The translations under genes were made by a program, and so were the position numbers. The notes beneath the pieces are model-generated. The model was not told the DNA's origin. It ran no database searches and was given only the letters and a program-made list of their open reading frames with translations. Of a stretch of 64,000 nt of DNA, positions 1 through 10,907 are shown piece after piece (the first letter of the stretch is position 1; each line of letters begins with the position of its first letter). The DNA lies in contig JAGTWJ010000017.1 in the NCBI GenBank assembly GCA_020064725.1, forward strand, positions 1,674,001 to 1,738,000. Reading direction: 5' to 3'. The DNA comes from Drechslerella dactyloides. Taxonomy: Eukaryota; Ascomycota; Orbiliomycetes; Orbiliales; Orbiliaceae.

Positions 1-1345
1 GTCGGGCGGCCCTGAGGGCGGCCAGGTCGTCCTTGCCGGATTCGGCGCGCGAGCGGTGCTTGTTGGTGAGGCCTTCGATGAGGCTGCCGTAGACCTGGTG
101 ATAGTTGCTGTGTTCGAACTCGATGCGGATCTTGCCCTCGGAGTCGAGGTCGGCGGAGGCGGGGACGACGCTGACGATGTGGGTGATGTTGGAGGTGCTC
201 TCGAGGGCGAAGCGGGTGACAAAGTCCTGGAGGGCGTAGACGACAAAGCCGCCGACGAGGTAGAAGGAGCGTCTGCGCCAGGAGGAGTCGCTCATCTTGA
301 GGTCGAGGCGGTGGATGACGCGGGTGGGGATGGGTCTGTCGGCGAGGGGCCCGAGCTCCGGGTGGTTTTCGAGGTAGGAGGGGTCGAGGGCGTAGTAGAG
401 GCCGGCGGAGGGGTGGGTGACGCGGGGCGGGTGGCGGAGGGGGATCTGGAGGAAGGCGCGGACGTGGTTGAAGGAGTTGAGGGAGTCGTGGCGCCAGACC
501 TTGATCTCCTCGGGGATCGGCTCGACGGCGAAGTTTGGCCGGAAGACAGAGCCCGGTGCAGCATCCGCAACGGCATCTTTGCTCTCCTCGGGGGGAGGGT
601 CGGTGGCAGCAGCAGCAGCTTGATTGACAGCAGCCTGATTGACAGCAGCCTGATTGACAGCAGCTTGGTTGACAGCTGGAGGGGCGTCCTCCTTGGCGGA
701 CCCGGTTTTGGCGAATTCTTGAAACTCGCGCCGCCGGGGGACGAGCTTCTTGTCGATGAAGGTCTTGAGCTCGCCGGGGGTCATGTCCTGGACGAACTTT
801 TCGCGGTAGCCCCAGACGGGCGGGGTGACGCCGGCCTGCTTGGCGGCGGCGGCGGCGGTGGACGTGATCTGCTGCTCCGGCTGCGATGTCTCCGATGGTG
901 ATGTTGATTTTGACGATTTTGATGAAGATGGGGGCGAGGGGACGGACGGGGCGAGGGAGACGGAGGGGACGTCGTCAAAGTAGAAGGCGGAGGTGAAGCG
1001 GCCGGAGATCTGGTCGAAGAGCTTGATGGGGATGCCCATCTCCTGCCACTTTTTGAGGGAGAGGACGGTGTCGTGGGAGGACTCGAAGGTGGTGCGGTGC
1101 TCGATGGTGTCGAGGTCGGTGTAGCGGAGGTAGGAGGAGGCGACCTTGCGGGGGATGGGCCGCTTGAGGCCCCAGTCGCCGCGGTGGCGGGAGGCCTCGG
1201 GGGTGGTGATGGCCTGGTGGGTGGGGTAGAAGGCGCGGTGGACTTGGGTGTCGCCGAGGGCGGGGCCGGCGCGCGGGGCGGGCATGGCGACGAGGCGCGA
1301 GTGGCGGATGAGGCTGGCCGCGGGGCCGGCCGCCTTGGACGACAT
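1..1345 (-). CDS. MRP51: Mitochondrial small-subunit ribosomal protein Mrp51 (bS1m), 3' end cut by window edge
   Basis: Component of the fungal mitochondrial 37S subunit, needed in yeast for translation of mitochondrial mRNAs. The frame is open from ATG 1345 to base 1 (448 codons, no stop), so the C-terminus lies outside the window. The N-terminus is short and basic (Ser, Arg, Ala), as expected for mitochondrial import. It is followed by the block RAFYPTHQAITTPEASRHRG and DWGLKRPIPRKV, which I recognise from fungal Mrp51 sequences. Around residues 222-242 there are four tandem AVNQA pentapeptides encoded by a 15-bp repeat (about 619-680). No intron is seen. The other frames here give Ser/Pro- or Gly/Glu-rich shadows caused by the high GC content. 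It diverges from the DUF5672 gene and shares an 830-bp promoter region with it. Confidence 0.82.
   Translation of the reverse strand, partial: MSSKAAGPAASLIRHSRLVAMPAPRAGPALGDTQVHRAFYPTHQAITTPEASRHRGDWGLKRPIPRKVASSYLRYTDLDTIEHRTTFESSHDTVLSLKKWQEMGIPIKLFDQISGRFTSAFYFDDVPSVSLAPSVPSPPSSSKSSKSTSPSETSQPEQQITSTAAAAAKQAGVTPPVWGYREKFVQDMTPGELKTFIDKKLVPRRREFQEFAKTGSAKEDAPPAVNQAAVNQAAVNQAAVNQAAAAATDPPPEESKDAVADAAPGSVFRPNFAVEPIPEEIKVWRHDSLNSFNHVRAFLQIPLRHPPRVTHPSAGLYYALDPSYLENHPELGPLADRPIPTRVIHRLDLKMSDSSWRRRSFYLVGGFVVYALQDFVTRFALESTSNITHIVSVVPASADLDSEGKIRIEFEHSNYHQVYGSLIEGLTNKHRSRAESGKDDLAALRAAR
619..680 (-). repeat. 15-bp coding tandem repeat in MRP51
   Basis: About four copies of a 15-bp unit encode AVNQA pentapeptides in frame. 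The repeat keeps the reading frame, so copy number can vary without breaking the protein. Confidence 0.8.
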
Positions 1346-2175
1346 GTCGCCGACAATTGGCCGTATCCAGGGAGTATCCGGTGACGATTGGCCGTGTTCG
1401 AGGGTGGAGCCTGGGCGGAGAGAATGTCGAGTGGAGAGAATGTCGAGTGGGGAGAGATCGCGAGATGTTCGCGAGGGTCGTTTTGTGGTGTTGCAAAACG
1501 TTCAATATCCACACGTGACCTCCCAGCAACCGGGGACGGCTCCGGGTACCGGGGACGCATATGTCATCTCCCCGGTGACAGCTCCCGGGTGGAGTCAGGA
1601 GCAACCGGGGAGCAATGTAAGAAACCGGGGGGCGGGAAGGGGGCGAAATGGTCCGCGGGGGCGCGGCTTCCCGGGCAGCTCTCTCTCGTGACGTCTCTGC
1701 TTCAAGATCTCGCAGCTGCGTCATGCACGTACGTGAGCCATGATCTATATCTGCATCCTGCCAGCCATGATCGGTACATCCGCCAGCCGTGATCTGTGCA
1801 TCCGGGTCGGAATGGGACAAGCGTGTCGATGGATGGTGGCAGAGCTGTCGCAGCCCTGCGCTTGGCCCAGCTGGAAGCAGAACGGCGGCCGTCTTGGAAC
1901 CCGGGACGGGTGTTTTGGCATCCATGCTGCATCTACCGCCCTCCTTTTTTCGTCCTTCCATCCTTCCTTCTTCCATCGCCATCTTCTTCCATTCTTCCAT
2001 TCTTCCTCTTCTTCTTCTTCTCTCCATTCCTCCTCCTCCTCCTCCTCGTTCATGCTCCTCTGATTCTCCCTCGCCCGCAATTCTGTCCTTTCCGCGGCTG
2101 CCGCCCAACCAGCTCACCCATCTCTCTCCTTTGTCCTCTCATCTCCAATCCTCCCTAACACAATAGACACGCATC
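1346..2175. promoter_or_regulatory. Divergent promoter region MRP51 / DUF5672 gene
   Basis: 830 bp without a convincing gene. It holds a CACGTG E-box at 1512-1517, about five copies of an ACCGGGG-type core between about 1528 and 1632, three copies of an agcc(a/g)tgatc motif between about 1736 and 1796, and a CT-rich tract (about 1940-2150) typical of a fungal 5' leader just before the plus-strand start. Functions of these motifs are not known from the sequence. Confidence 0.5.
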
Positions 2176-3694
2176 ATGGACTCGCCCTGGCACAAGGACT
2201 TCGCCGTCCGCTACGACTCCCTCCGCGAAAACATCTCCGGCCTCAAGCCCTGGAACCGCCGCCTGCTCTTCCTCCTCCCGCCCCTCCTCATCTTCTCCTG
2301 GATCATCTTCTTCTTCAACCCCCTCAACGCCGCCTCCGCCGCCATCGACGCGCCCCTCGACCCGGCCTCCACCCTCCTCGTCCCCGTCCCGAGACCCCCC
2401 AGACCCGACGTCCCCTCCAATCCTTCCGCCGACGACGACGACAGCGATGGAGCCGCCTTCCCCGTCGTCGTCACCGCTCCGCCCGCAGTCGCCTCCCCCG
2501 ACTCCCAGCTCTCGCCCTCCGTGATGCCCGGAGCACCCGCCGGCCAGGCCCTCATCCCCGAATTCAAGACCGAGATCCTCACCTACAACCACACCAAGGT
2601 CGCCCTCCTCATCGAAGACCGGCCCCTCGGCCAGCTCGCCCCCCTCACCATCCACATGATCAACGTGATCCCCCCCGACTGGGTCTTCCGCTTCTACGGC
2701 TCCCAGGCCTCTATCGACCACCTCAACCACTCCCTCCCCATCCAGATGTGGGAGCGCCTCGGCAAGCTCTCCATGCACCTCGTCCCCTCGAACCTCACCC
2801 TCCACGGCCAGCAAGAGCTCTCCCGCACCTTCACCGACCTCTGGTTCTACGAGACAATGCTCGCCCCCGCCGAATACCTCCTCGTCTTCCAAACCGACAG
2901 CATCATGTGCGCCAACTCCGGCAAGAACCTCAACGACTGGCTGCATTACGACTGGGTCGGAGCGCCATGGTACGTTCCTTTCCCTTCCGTTCCCACCTCC
3001 CCCCCTTTTTTTAGAAACAGGTTTCCGACTTGCCGATTCAACGGGGACAAACCCTGTTTTTTGGGAGCGCGCGCTGGCACCGACGGTGTGTTGCGGTGTT
3101 GCCGCGCACAGCCTCGACGCAGCCTTCTCTTTTCGCACACCGTGTGCTCCAACAGGAAGCACAGCGTCGCATCCCCGTTACTTTTGGACACAGCGTCTCC
3201 GAAACCGCATGAAACAGCCAATCCAACGTGAAGAGAAAACATTAGTGCGAAAAGTGCTGACGAGTTGCCGTTCCACGAACAGGGTCAAGAACGCGAAATC
3301 CGGCGGGAACGGAGGCCTGTCCCTGCGCAGAGTCCGCCCGATCATCGAGCTGCTCAAGAAGGAGTCGCGGCCGGACGGCCACCCGGAGCTCGAGGATCTC
3401 TGGCTGTGCAACCGGCTGGCCAAGATGCCCGGCGTCAACATGGCCAACGGCTCCATGGAGGCCCACTTCTCCGTCGAGGCCGTCTGGGAAGACAAGCCGA
3501 TGGGCTACCACACCGGCTGGTCGGGCGCCCGCCTGCCCCCCGACGTCTGGGGCACGCCGGAAAAGCGCAAGGCCATCTACGACTACTGCCCCGAGATGAA
3601 GATGACGATCGCCATGAAGCTCGAGCGCGAGGGCTGCGACGGCAAGATCAAGCGCGACGAGCTCGACGTGTGGAGCGAAATCGCCGCCTTTTGA
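2176..3694 (+). CDS. DUF5672-family type II membrane protein, putative glycosyltransferase
   Basis: Exons 2176-2969 and 3283-3694; the intron (2970-3282, gtacgt...cag) is unusually long at 313 bp. Product 401 aa. A short basic N-terminus is followed by one membrane segment at about residues 30-48, a Pro/Ser-rich stem to about 125 and a luminal domain from about 135 to the end. Family blocks are ALLIEDRPLGQLAPLTIHMI, LHYDWVGAPW and, across the splice, GGNGGLSLRR. Three NxS/T sequons (NHT, NHS, NLT) fit a secretory-pathway protein. DUF5672 proteins are regarded as glycosyltransferase-like, but donor and acceptor are unknown, so the enzyme call is inference. Codon use is extremely C-rich at third positions, like its neighbours to 10 kb. 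Confidence 0.85.
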
Positions 3695-4410
3695 GCCTTG
3701 ATCCTGCCAGGCGTTGCAGGAGCAAACTAGTCTCGAGGTTGAGCAAACCAGCGACGGGAAATTCGCGTGCGTGCGTGCATGCACGGGACGGTAAGTAAGT
3801 ATAATTTTTTTTTTTTAGCATACTGGTGCGCATCGTGTACCTTGGGACTCAGACTGGACGGGCCGGGACAAGCGAGCGGGTGTTCATGCAGCCTTTTTCA
3901 CACTCTGTATTATTACATACCACTATTACTTTCCATTCTCTCTCGCTTGAAAGACGAAATGTACGCGGTTTGCGAACGCCGTTGTGAATTGTTATTTTTA
4001 AGACTCCTGGCGCCTGCCGTTTTCGAACGGCCAATCGCGGCCGCCGCGCCGCTGGCCTCCTGCGATGTGACGTCACGGCGGGCCCGGCGGCCGGCCTAGA
4101 CCGCCGCCTCAGCCTCGCCTCAAAGTTGGGCCCCCCGGGAAATTGCAGATTGCAACTTCTCCGCGCGGGCTGGGCTGGCGATGGTGATGCCGCCCGCTGC
4201 TGCCTGTCACGAACTAACCAACTGCGAGCAAGAAAGCCGGTCGGTCGTCACCGGACCGCGCGTGTGTATAAGTATGGCGCCATGTCCACCGTCCTTCCCT
4301 TCTCGATCCCCGTTTTCCCTCTGACTTGCCCCCCCCCCGCCGCCGTCAGAGACCGCGATCGCTATCTCCACGCCGTTCTCAATCATCAGCCGGCTGCTGT
4401 CGCCATCGCC
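3695..4410 (+). promoter_or_regulatory. Intergenic and promoter region of the PAS gene
   Basis: No gene seen. It contains a CCAAT box (about 4031), a perfect TGACGTCA palindrome at 4068-4075 (CRE/ATF-type bZIP site) and a TATAAG element at 4267-4272. If the last is the TATA box, transcription starts downstream of the ATG at 4282, which favours ATG 4411 for the PAS gene. Confidence 0.5.
4068..4075. promoter_or_regulatory. CRE/ATF palindrome TGACGTCA
   Basis: Perfect 8-bp palindrome about 340 bp before the PAS gene start. In fungi this is the binding site of ATF/CREB-type bZIP factors. Occupancy is unknown. Confidence 0.5.
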
Positions 4411-6237
4411 ATGGACGGCGTCCCCGTTCCCAGCGGCAGCGGTGCCGCCGCGATGGAGAAGACCTTTATCACCATGCACGACCTCAGCGCCGGTGAGCAT
4501 CTTTTTCCCCCCCTCCCTCCTCCTCCTCCTCCTCTTCCCCACTCTTCCGCCTCCTCTCACCCGTCGTCGATACACGCGACCGATATATACTTATATATAT
4601 AAAATCGATCGGGGACGACAATTGCTAACGGTCGTGATGCAGACGCGCGCATCGTCTACGCGTCGGACTCGGTCGCGGACGTGCTCGGCTACCCGCCCGA
4701 GGACGTCGTCGGCCTCTCCTGCTTCGACTTTTTCCACCCGGACGAGCTGCCCTTCGCCCGCAAGGTCCACACCCGCGGCATCCACCTCGACCGCGCCGCC
4801 GTCCTCGCCTACTGCCGCGTCAAGCACAAGGACGGCGGCTTTGTCAATTGCGAGACCATCTTCAGCGTCGTCTACGACGTCTTTGTCGCCGCCACGACCG
4901 TCCACGTCCAGACCAGCAAGAGCCAGGGTGAGCCCCACCACACATACGTACACGTTGTACATGTTTACAGACGGAATATATACCCACGCAATGCATACGG
5001 ACATCGCTGACAGGATGCTGGTTTTACAGGCCGCGCGCTGACCGCCCCCGTCATCCGCAGGGTCTTCTCCTCCTCGCCGAACGACCCCAGATACCACATG
5101 CTCACCCACCTGTCCACCAAATTCCGCATGGAGAGCTCCCACGACCAGGGCTCGCACGAACCCCGCGTCGCCCTCATCCTCAACCGGTTCACCCGCTCCC
5201 TCACCATACTCTACGTCTCGCACGCCTCGCAGGCCATCTTTGGGCTGCACCCGGAAGATCTCGCCGGCAAGAGCTTTTTCGAATGCATCCACCCGGATTG
5301 CCTCCAGGAGGCCGTGGATGCCCTCGAGCGCGCGAAGGAAAACGACTCGATCGCCTATCTGCGCTTCCAGTGGAGAGATCCGGTGAACCCGGACGCCGAC
5401 GCGTTACCACCGCCCCCGCCCCCGCCTGAACAGCAACAACCCCCACCGCAGCCGGCGCCCGAGCGGTCCCTGCGGAGATCCCAAAGAATCAGCTCGCTGG
5501 CGAAGAGGAAATTCGACGCCGAGGACTCCCCCGCCCAAGCGTCGTCGTCGTCGTCCTCCGGCCGGCCGGCGAAACGCAGCCGTGCCATGCCCCGCGGCGA
5601 GGCCTCGCTGGACGCCGGCCTATCCCGCCCAGCACCACCGGAGGAAGGGGGATCCTCCAGAGCGCTGGACGTGAGCAATCCGCAGCAGGCACCCGCCAGC
5701 CGGGCCAGGATAGCGGAGGCCGAAGCGGTCGTCTCGTGCACCTCGGACGGGCTGGTCGTGATCCTGCGCCAGGCCAGACCCCTCATCCCGAAGCCGCTTC
5801 ACAACGTGCCCAGCAGCATCTTCGCCTCGCCCTGGGCGCCCGTGCCGCTGGTTCCGAGCGTGGAGAACGCGCCGGACAAGAGCCGCGAAATCAGCTTTAT
5901 GGAGGCGATACGGGAGGTCGCCGTCTTCGCCTGGAGCTTGCGACAGCTGGGGGGCGAGATCATCTCCAACCCGGAGAACGACGGCGCCAGCGAGTCCGAC
6001 GAGAAGAAGCTCGATCTGGAGGAGGAGGAGGACGAGAAGGACGAGAAGGACGAGATTACTCGAGCTGCCTCCAAGGGCAAGGCGGTGGCGGCGGTGGCTT
6101 CGGAAGACGCTACTCCGACTCCGTCGGCGGCGGCGGATCCGTCAGGCGCCGCGGCGTCTGTTTCTAGCCCGAAAGCGGCGGAGAAGGAACGGCGGGGCCG
6201 TCCCAAGAGCAATCCGCGGAGACAGCAGCGGCGATGA
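4411..6237 (+). CDS. Two-PAS-domain protein, putative sensor or transcriptional co-regulator
   Basis: Exons 4411-4492, 4643-4927 and 5030-6237; 524 aa. PAS 1 spans about residues 28-118 (VYASDSVADVLGYPPEDVVG, FFHPDEL) and PAS 2 about 165-245 (LYVSHASQAIFGLHPEDLAG, FFECIHPDCL). The C-terminal half is low-complexity: polyproline, poly-Ser, an acidic Glu/Asp/Lys run and a basic tail. RPAKRSR near residue 310 looks like a nuclear localisation signal. The arrangement resembles White-Collar-2-like proteins, but there is no GATA zinc finger and no LOV cysteine motif, so neither light sensing nor direct DNA binding is indicated. Start choice: 4411 has a good context (gccATGG) and lies about 110 bp after the putative TATA box; an in-frame ATG at 4282 is the alternative. 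The first intron has a CTAAC branch point. Confidence 0.82.
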
Positions 6238-7178
6238 TAGCCAAGAGTGACGGGGGGAAGTTGAAAGGCGGGGTGGATTGAATCTCACCCGTTGGAGATA
6301 CACTTATATAGTAGTGTAGTTTGATACAGCCGACGTGTGAATATTATAGCAGTGTAATAAGCAAGGCCCGGCACTCGACCAGCGTTCGAATGCCGACTTT
6401 TTTTCTTCTTGGTGTTATCGCAGCCTGCATGCATGCATGTAATCGCCATCTCCTGTCTCGTAGAACAGAACCCCCGGGCTAGCCCTCGAGTCATGATGCA
6501 CGACGGCGCTTTGTGTCGCCTATCGCGAGACTGCAGACGATGCGATCCGAAAATACTAGAAGCGGATTCGGGGATTCCTCGTCTAGCGTGCGTTCCTGCC
6601 CACGTCGCCCCGGATTCCACGCCTCTCGCATGTGATCCGCCTGCCAGCCTGCCCGCAACGGGACCCGGAAAAGATCCGACCGCGCGGACGCTCGCAGCAC
6701 ATGCCGACTGTGGCTCCTTCCAAGAGACAAAGCCGGTCCTGACGACGCGACCGGGGACCGTGGCCCGGCCAGGCTGGGGGCAGAGTTCTGTGGGGAAAGA
6801 GCCGAGGCACAAAGTGGCAGCTCTGAGGGCGCGCTGCTTGCCGGGCGGCGCTTTGCCGCATGCGACGGACGCGAAGAAGGCCCGCCGTTTGGCATATGCT
6901 TTTGCTTTGAACCGAGAGGAATGTCCTCCGCACCCCGGCAGACCCGAGGAAGGACGACGTCAGGCTCTCTCTTCCCTTCCTTCTCCTACTTAAGCATCAC
7001 CTCGAGGCCCGACGCTGTCCGCGCTTCCTTCCCGCTTCCTCCTCTCCGCCCGCCTCTCCGTCTCCATCTCCATCTCCATCTCCTCGCTCCTTTAGCTCAA
7101 GCGTCCGGTGCACCCCGTATCTAGTGTCCAGCGTCCAGTGTGAATCCCGTGTCCTCCAACCTCCCACGAGCGAGCATC
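6238..7178 (+). promoter_or_regulatory. Intergenic and promoter region of FOX2, with CCGAGG motifs
   Basis: 941 bp without a supported gene. CCGAGG occurs at 6802-6807 and 6944-6949. Its complement CCTCGG is the core bound by the FarA/FarB fatty-acid-responsive regulators of filamentous fungi, which fits the beta-oxidation gene downstream. A CT-rich leader (about 6985-7090) precedes the start codon. Confidence 0.55.
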
Positions 7179-10100
7179 ATGGCGGGGCCCGAACTCCGAT
7201 TCGACAACAAGGTCGTCGTCGTCACCGGTGCCGGCGGCGGCCTCGGGAAGGCCTACGCCCTCTTCTTCGCCTCTCGCGGCGCCAGCGTCGTCGTCAACGA
7301 CCTCGGCGGCTCCTTCAAGGGCGAGGGCGCCTCGACAAAGGTAACACCACCAACACCCAACGACACCACCTCCCTCCCGCCTCCGCTAACAATTCGGTCA
7401 TTTCTCTCTCGCAGGCTGCAGATGTCGTCGTCGATGAGATCCGGGCTGCCGGCGGCAAGGCGGTCGCCAACTACGACTCCGTCGAACACGGCGACAAGAT
7501 CATCGACACCGCCGTCCAGGCCTTCGGCACCGTACACGTCCTCATCAACAATGCCGGCATCCTCCGGGACATCTCCTTCAAGAACATGAAGGACGCCGAT
7601 TGGGACCTCATCATGAAAGTCCACGTCGAGGGCTCGTACAAGGCATGTTTTCTCCGTCGTTGCTGTTGCAATGCTGGCTGGCTGCTGCAGGTGGCTCGGC
7701 TGGGATATCGCGAACGGCCTGCTAACTTTGCATGACAGTGCTCCAAAGCTGCCTGGCCCCATTTCAGGAAACAAAAGTACGGAAGAATCATCAACACGTC
7801 TTCCGCCGCCGGCCTGTTCGGAAGCTTCGGCCAGTGCAACTACTCCGGTAAGCGTCTTCGGTCCCGAGCATCACGTCCTGCGGCGTTGCTAACATCAGCT
7901 CTCCACTCCTCGCAGCTGCAAAACTCGGCCTGGTCGGCTTCAGCGAAACGCTGGCCAAGGAGGGCGCAAAGTACAACATTCTCTGCAATGCCATCGCTCC
8001 GGTTGCCGCGTCCCGGATGACGCAGACGGTCATGCCCGAGGAGGTCCTGGCCAACCTGAAGCCCGACTGGATCGTCCCGGTCGTCGCATACCTCGTTCAC
8101 GAGTCCAACCAGACCGAGAACGGTGGCATCTTTGAAGTCGGCGCCGGACACGTTGCAAAGCTCCGGTGGGAGCGATCGAAGGGTGCTCTCTACAAGCCCG
8201 ACAGCACCATGACGCCCGGTGCCATCCTCAAGAAATGGGACCAGGTCAAGGATTTCTCTTCCGCATCCCATCCGGACGGCCCCGCGGACTTTATGGGTCT
8301 GCTCGAACAAGCCATGGCTCTCGGCTCGAACGACCAGGGTTCCGCGATCAGCTTCAAGGACAAGGTTGTTTTGGTTACGGGAGGAGGCGGCGGGTGAGTC
8401 TACTCGAATACTGCTCTTCACGCTTGGCTCATGCTGACGCACAATCTCAACGTAGTCTTGGTCGAGCGTATGCCCTGCTCTTCGGCAAGCTTGGTGCCAA
8501 GGTTGTGGTGAACGACCTGATCAACCCGGATAACACCGTCAAAGAAATCAAGGCAGCCGGAGGCATCGCCGTCGGCAACAAGAGCTCCGTTGAGGATGGC
8601 GATGCGGTAGTCAAGGCCTGCGTCGACGCCTTCGGCACCGTTCACATCGTGATCAACAACGCCGGAATCCTGCGCGACAAGTCGTTCCAGGGAATGACGG
8701 ACGAGCTATGGAATACCGTCATGGACGTGCATCTCCGGGGGACGTACAAGGTCACAAAGGCCGCATGGCCGCTCATGCTGAACCAAAAGTACGGCAGAAT
8801 CATCAACACCTCGTCGACCAGCGGCATCTACGGCAACTTTGGTCAGGCGAACTATGCGACTGCTAAATTGGCCATCTTGGGCTTCTCCCGCGCGCTGGCA
8901 CGGGAAGGGCAGAAGTACAACATCTTTGTCAACACCATCGCCCCCAACGCCGGCACAAACATGACCCGTACCATCATGCCGGAAGAAATCGTTCAGGCCC
9001 TCAAACCGGACTACATCGCCCCGCTCGTGGCGCTGCTCTCCTCGGATAGCTGTCCCGATCCGACCGGTGGTCTGTACGAGGTTGGGTCCGGCTGGGTTGG
9101 CAAGACGAGGTGGCAACGAAGCGGCGGCCACGGCTTCCCCATCGACAAGACTCTGACGCTGGAAGACCTCGCCGCTGTTTGGGAGAAAATTGTCAACTTT
9201 GAAGATGGCCGCGCAGACCACCCCGAATCCGCCCAGGACAGCCTGACAGCGATCATGAAGAATCTTTCCAACAAGGCTGGCGCCGCCGGCAATGCGGAGG
9301 AGAGCACGGATTATCGCAAGGCTATCGAGGCCGCGAAAGCCGCCAAGGCCAAGGGCTCCGAATTCGTTTTCGACGAGAAGGACGTCATACTCTACAATCT
9401 CGGCCTGGGAGCCAAACGGACAGACCTCAATCTGGTCTTCGAAGGGTCGGACAACTTCCAGGTCCTGCCCACCTTTGGAGTCATCCCCCCCTTCGGTGCC
9501 GAGGCGCCTTACAGCTTTGACGACATCGTCCCCAACTTTTCTCCCATGATGCTCCTCCACGGCGAGCAGTACCTGGAAGTTAAGAAGTACCCGCTTCCGA
9601 CCTCCGCCAAGCTGCTCAGCTACCCCAAGTTGGTCGAGGTCATCGACAAGGGAGCAGCCGCCGTCGTTGTCACCGGCGTGACGACCAAGGATGCCGCTAC
9701 GGGTGAGGACCTGTTCTACAATGAATCTTCCATCTTCATCAGAGGATCCGGTGGCTTTGGAGGCAGCTCCAAGGGCACGGACCGGGGGGCTGCCACCGCC
9801 GCCAACAAGCCGCCTGCGCGGAAGCCAGATCTCGTCGTCGAGGAAAAGACCACGGAGGATCAAGCTGCCCTGTACAGACTATCGGGCGATCGGAACCCTC
9901 TTCACATCGACCCCGAGTTCTCCAAGGTTGGCGGCTTCAAGACCCCGATCTTGCACGGGCTCTGCTTCTTCGGAATCTCAGGAAAGCACATCTACAACAG
10001 CTTCGGCCCCTTCAAGAACATCAAGGTCCGATTCGCCGGCACCGTTCTCCCGGGCCAGACGCTACGGACGGAGATGTGGAAGGAGGGCAACAAGGTTATT

Positions 10101-10187
10101 TACCAGGTCGTTGTTGTCGAGACGGGCAAGTTGGCCATCTCGAACGCTGCGGCCGAGCTCGTGAACACGGCGCAGAGCAAACTGTAG
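7179..10187 (+). CDS. FOX2: Peroxisomal multifunctional beta-oxidation enzyme (2-enoyl-CoA hydratase 2 / 3-hydroxyacyl-CoA dehydrogenase), Fox2
   Basis: Hydrates trans-2-enoyl-CoA and oxidises the (3R)-hydroxy product in peroxisomal fatty-acid beta-oxidation. Exons 7179-7340, 7415-7642, 7739-7847, 7916-8393 and 8456-10187; 902 aa, the family's usual length. Two tandem short-chain dehydrogenase domains: about residues 7-245 (TGAGGGLGKA, INNAGILRD, catalytic Y165xxxK169) and about 320-560 (TGGGGGLGRA, INNAGILRD, Y459xxxK463). The hydratase-2 domain follows at about 610-900, with the SGDRNPLH motif giving catalytic D804 and H809. The protein ends in SKL, a classical peroxisomal targeting signal. 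Intron 2 (7643-7738) is a GC-AG intron: no GT donor keeps the frame, and the GC donor restores the family block GSYKCSKAAWPHFR. Two CCGAGG sites upstream suggest fatty-acid induction. Confidence 0.97.
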
Positions 10188-10907
10188 GATAGATTACTAG
10201 GCACCGGTTCGAGTACTTGATTATATTTATATTTGCGTATCGCAGCTTTCTATTTTGGCGCGACTTTTTGTTGTGGAGTTGATTCTTGCATATTACCCCC
10301 TCTCATGTATTAAATTGAACCGCCCGCCGGCAAACTCAGGTCACCATGCACGTACGTACCGAGTATCTATAATATAATACGAGTACTCCATTACGCGAGA
10401 TAAGATAAGTCTCAGCCCAACATTTCGTTCTTAGTCTATCGATTTCGTATTGCAATATCCGATACAGCCAAAATTGACGGTTGCCAGTTCGGGTAGAGAA
10501 CACTTTATAAGAAAATATTCCAACAATTTGATTTGAAATCTCTCATTATCATTATGATTATGGCCGGTATAGAGGCCCCCGAAGAATATGTTACAGATGC
10601 CGGGTAACAGCTCAGAACTAATATACATATACAGGATGAAACGCCTACCGATGCTTCCAAAAAAAAAAGATATTGCCAACCGACGCCCAGTGAATACAAC
10701 AGAAACTCCCCGCCATGACAGTTCAAATACCCGGAAAACGAATGCATCTCCCGCCACTTCTCCTACAGGTCCCGAACTCCAAAACATGGATATAGAACGA
10801 GATGAGATAACAAGGAAAGGATACATGTATGAAATTTATATATCTAGTGATCACATATGACCATACTAGACCGGTGAATGCCATGAAAGTGTCCGGTTGT
10901 TGATATC
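10188..10907. other. Convergent intergenic region
   Basis: 720 bp between the 3' ends of FOX2 and the Zn2Cys6 gene. Composition drops from GC-rich to AT-richer here. Short ORFs in it have no recognisable content. Confidence 0.6.

Noticed and set aside
56..901. 281-codon plus-strand ORF opposite MRP51
   Set aside because: Gly/Glu/Asp-rich composition with no motif; it is the antisense shadow of a GC-rich coding exon.
975..2117. 380-codon minus-strand ORF spanning MRP51 and its promoter
   Set aside because: Arg/Pro-rich text in the wrong frame of MRP51; the correct frame gives recognisable family blocks.
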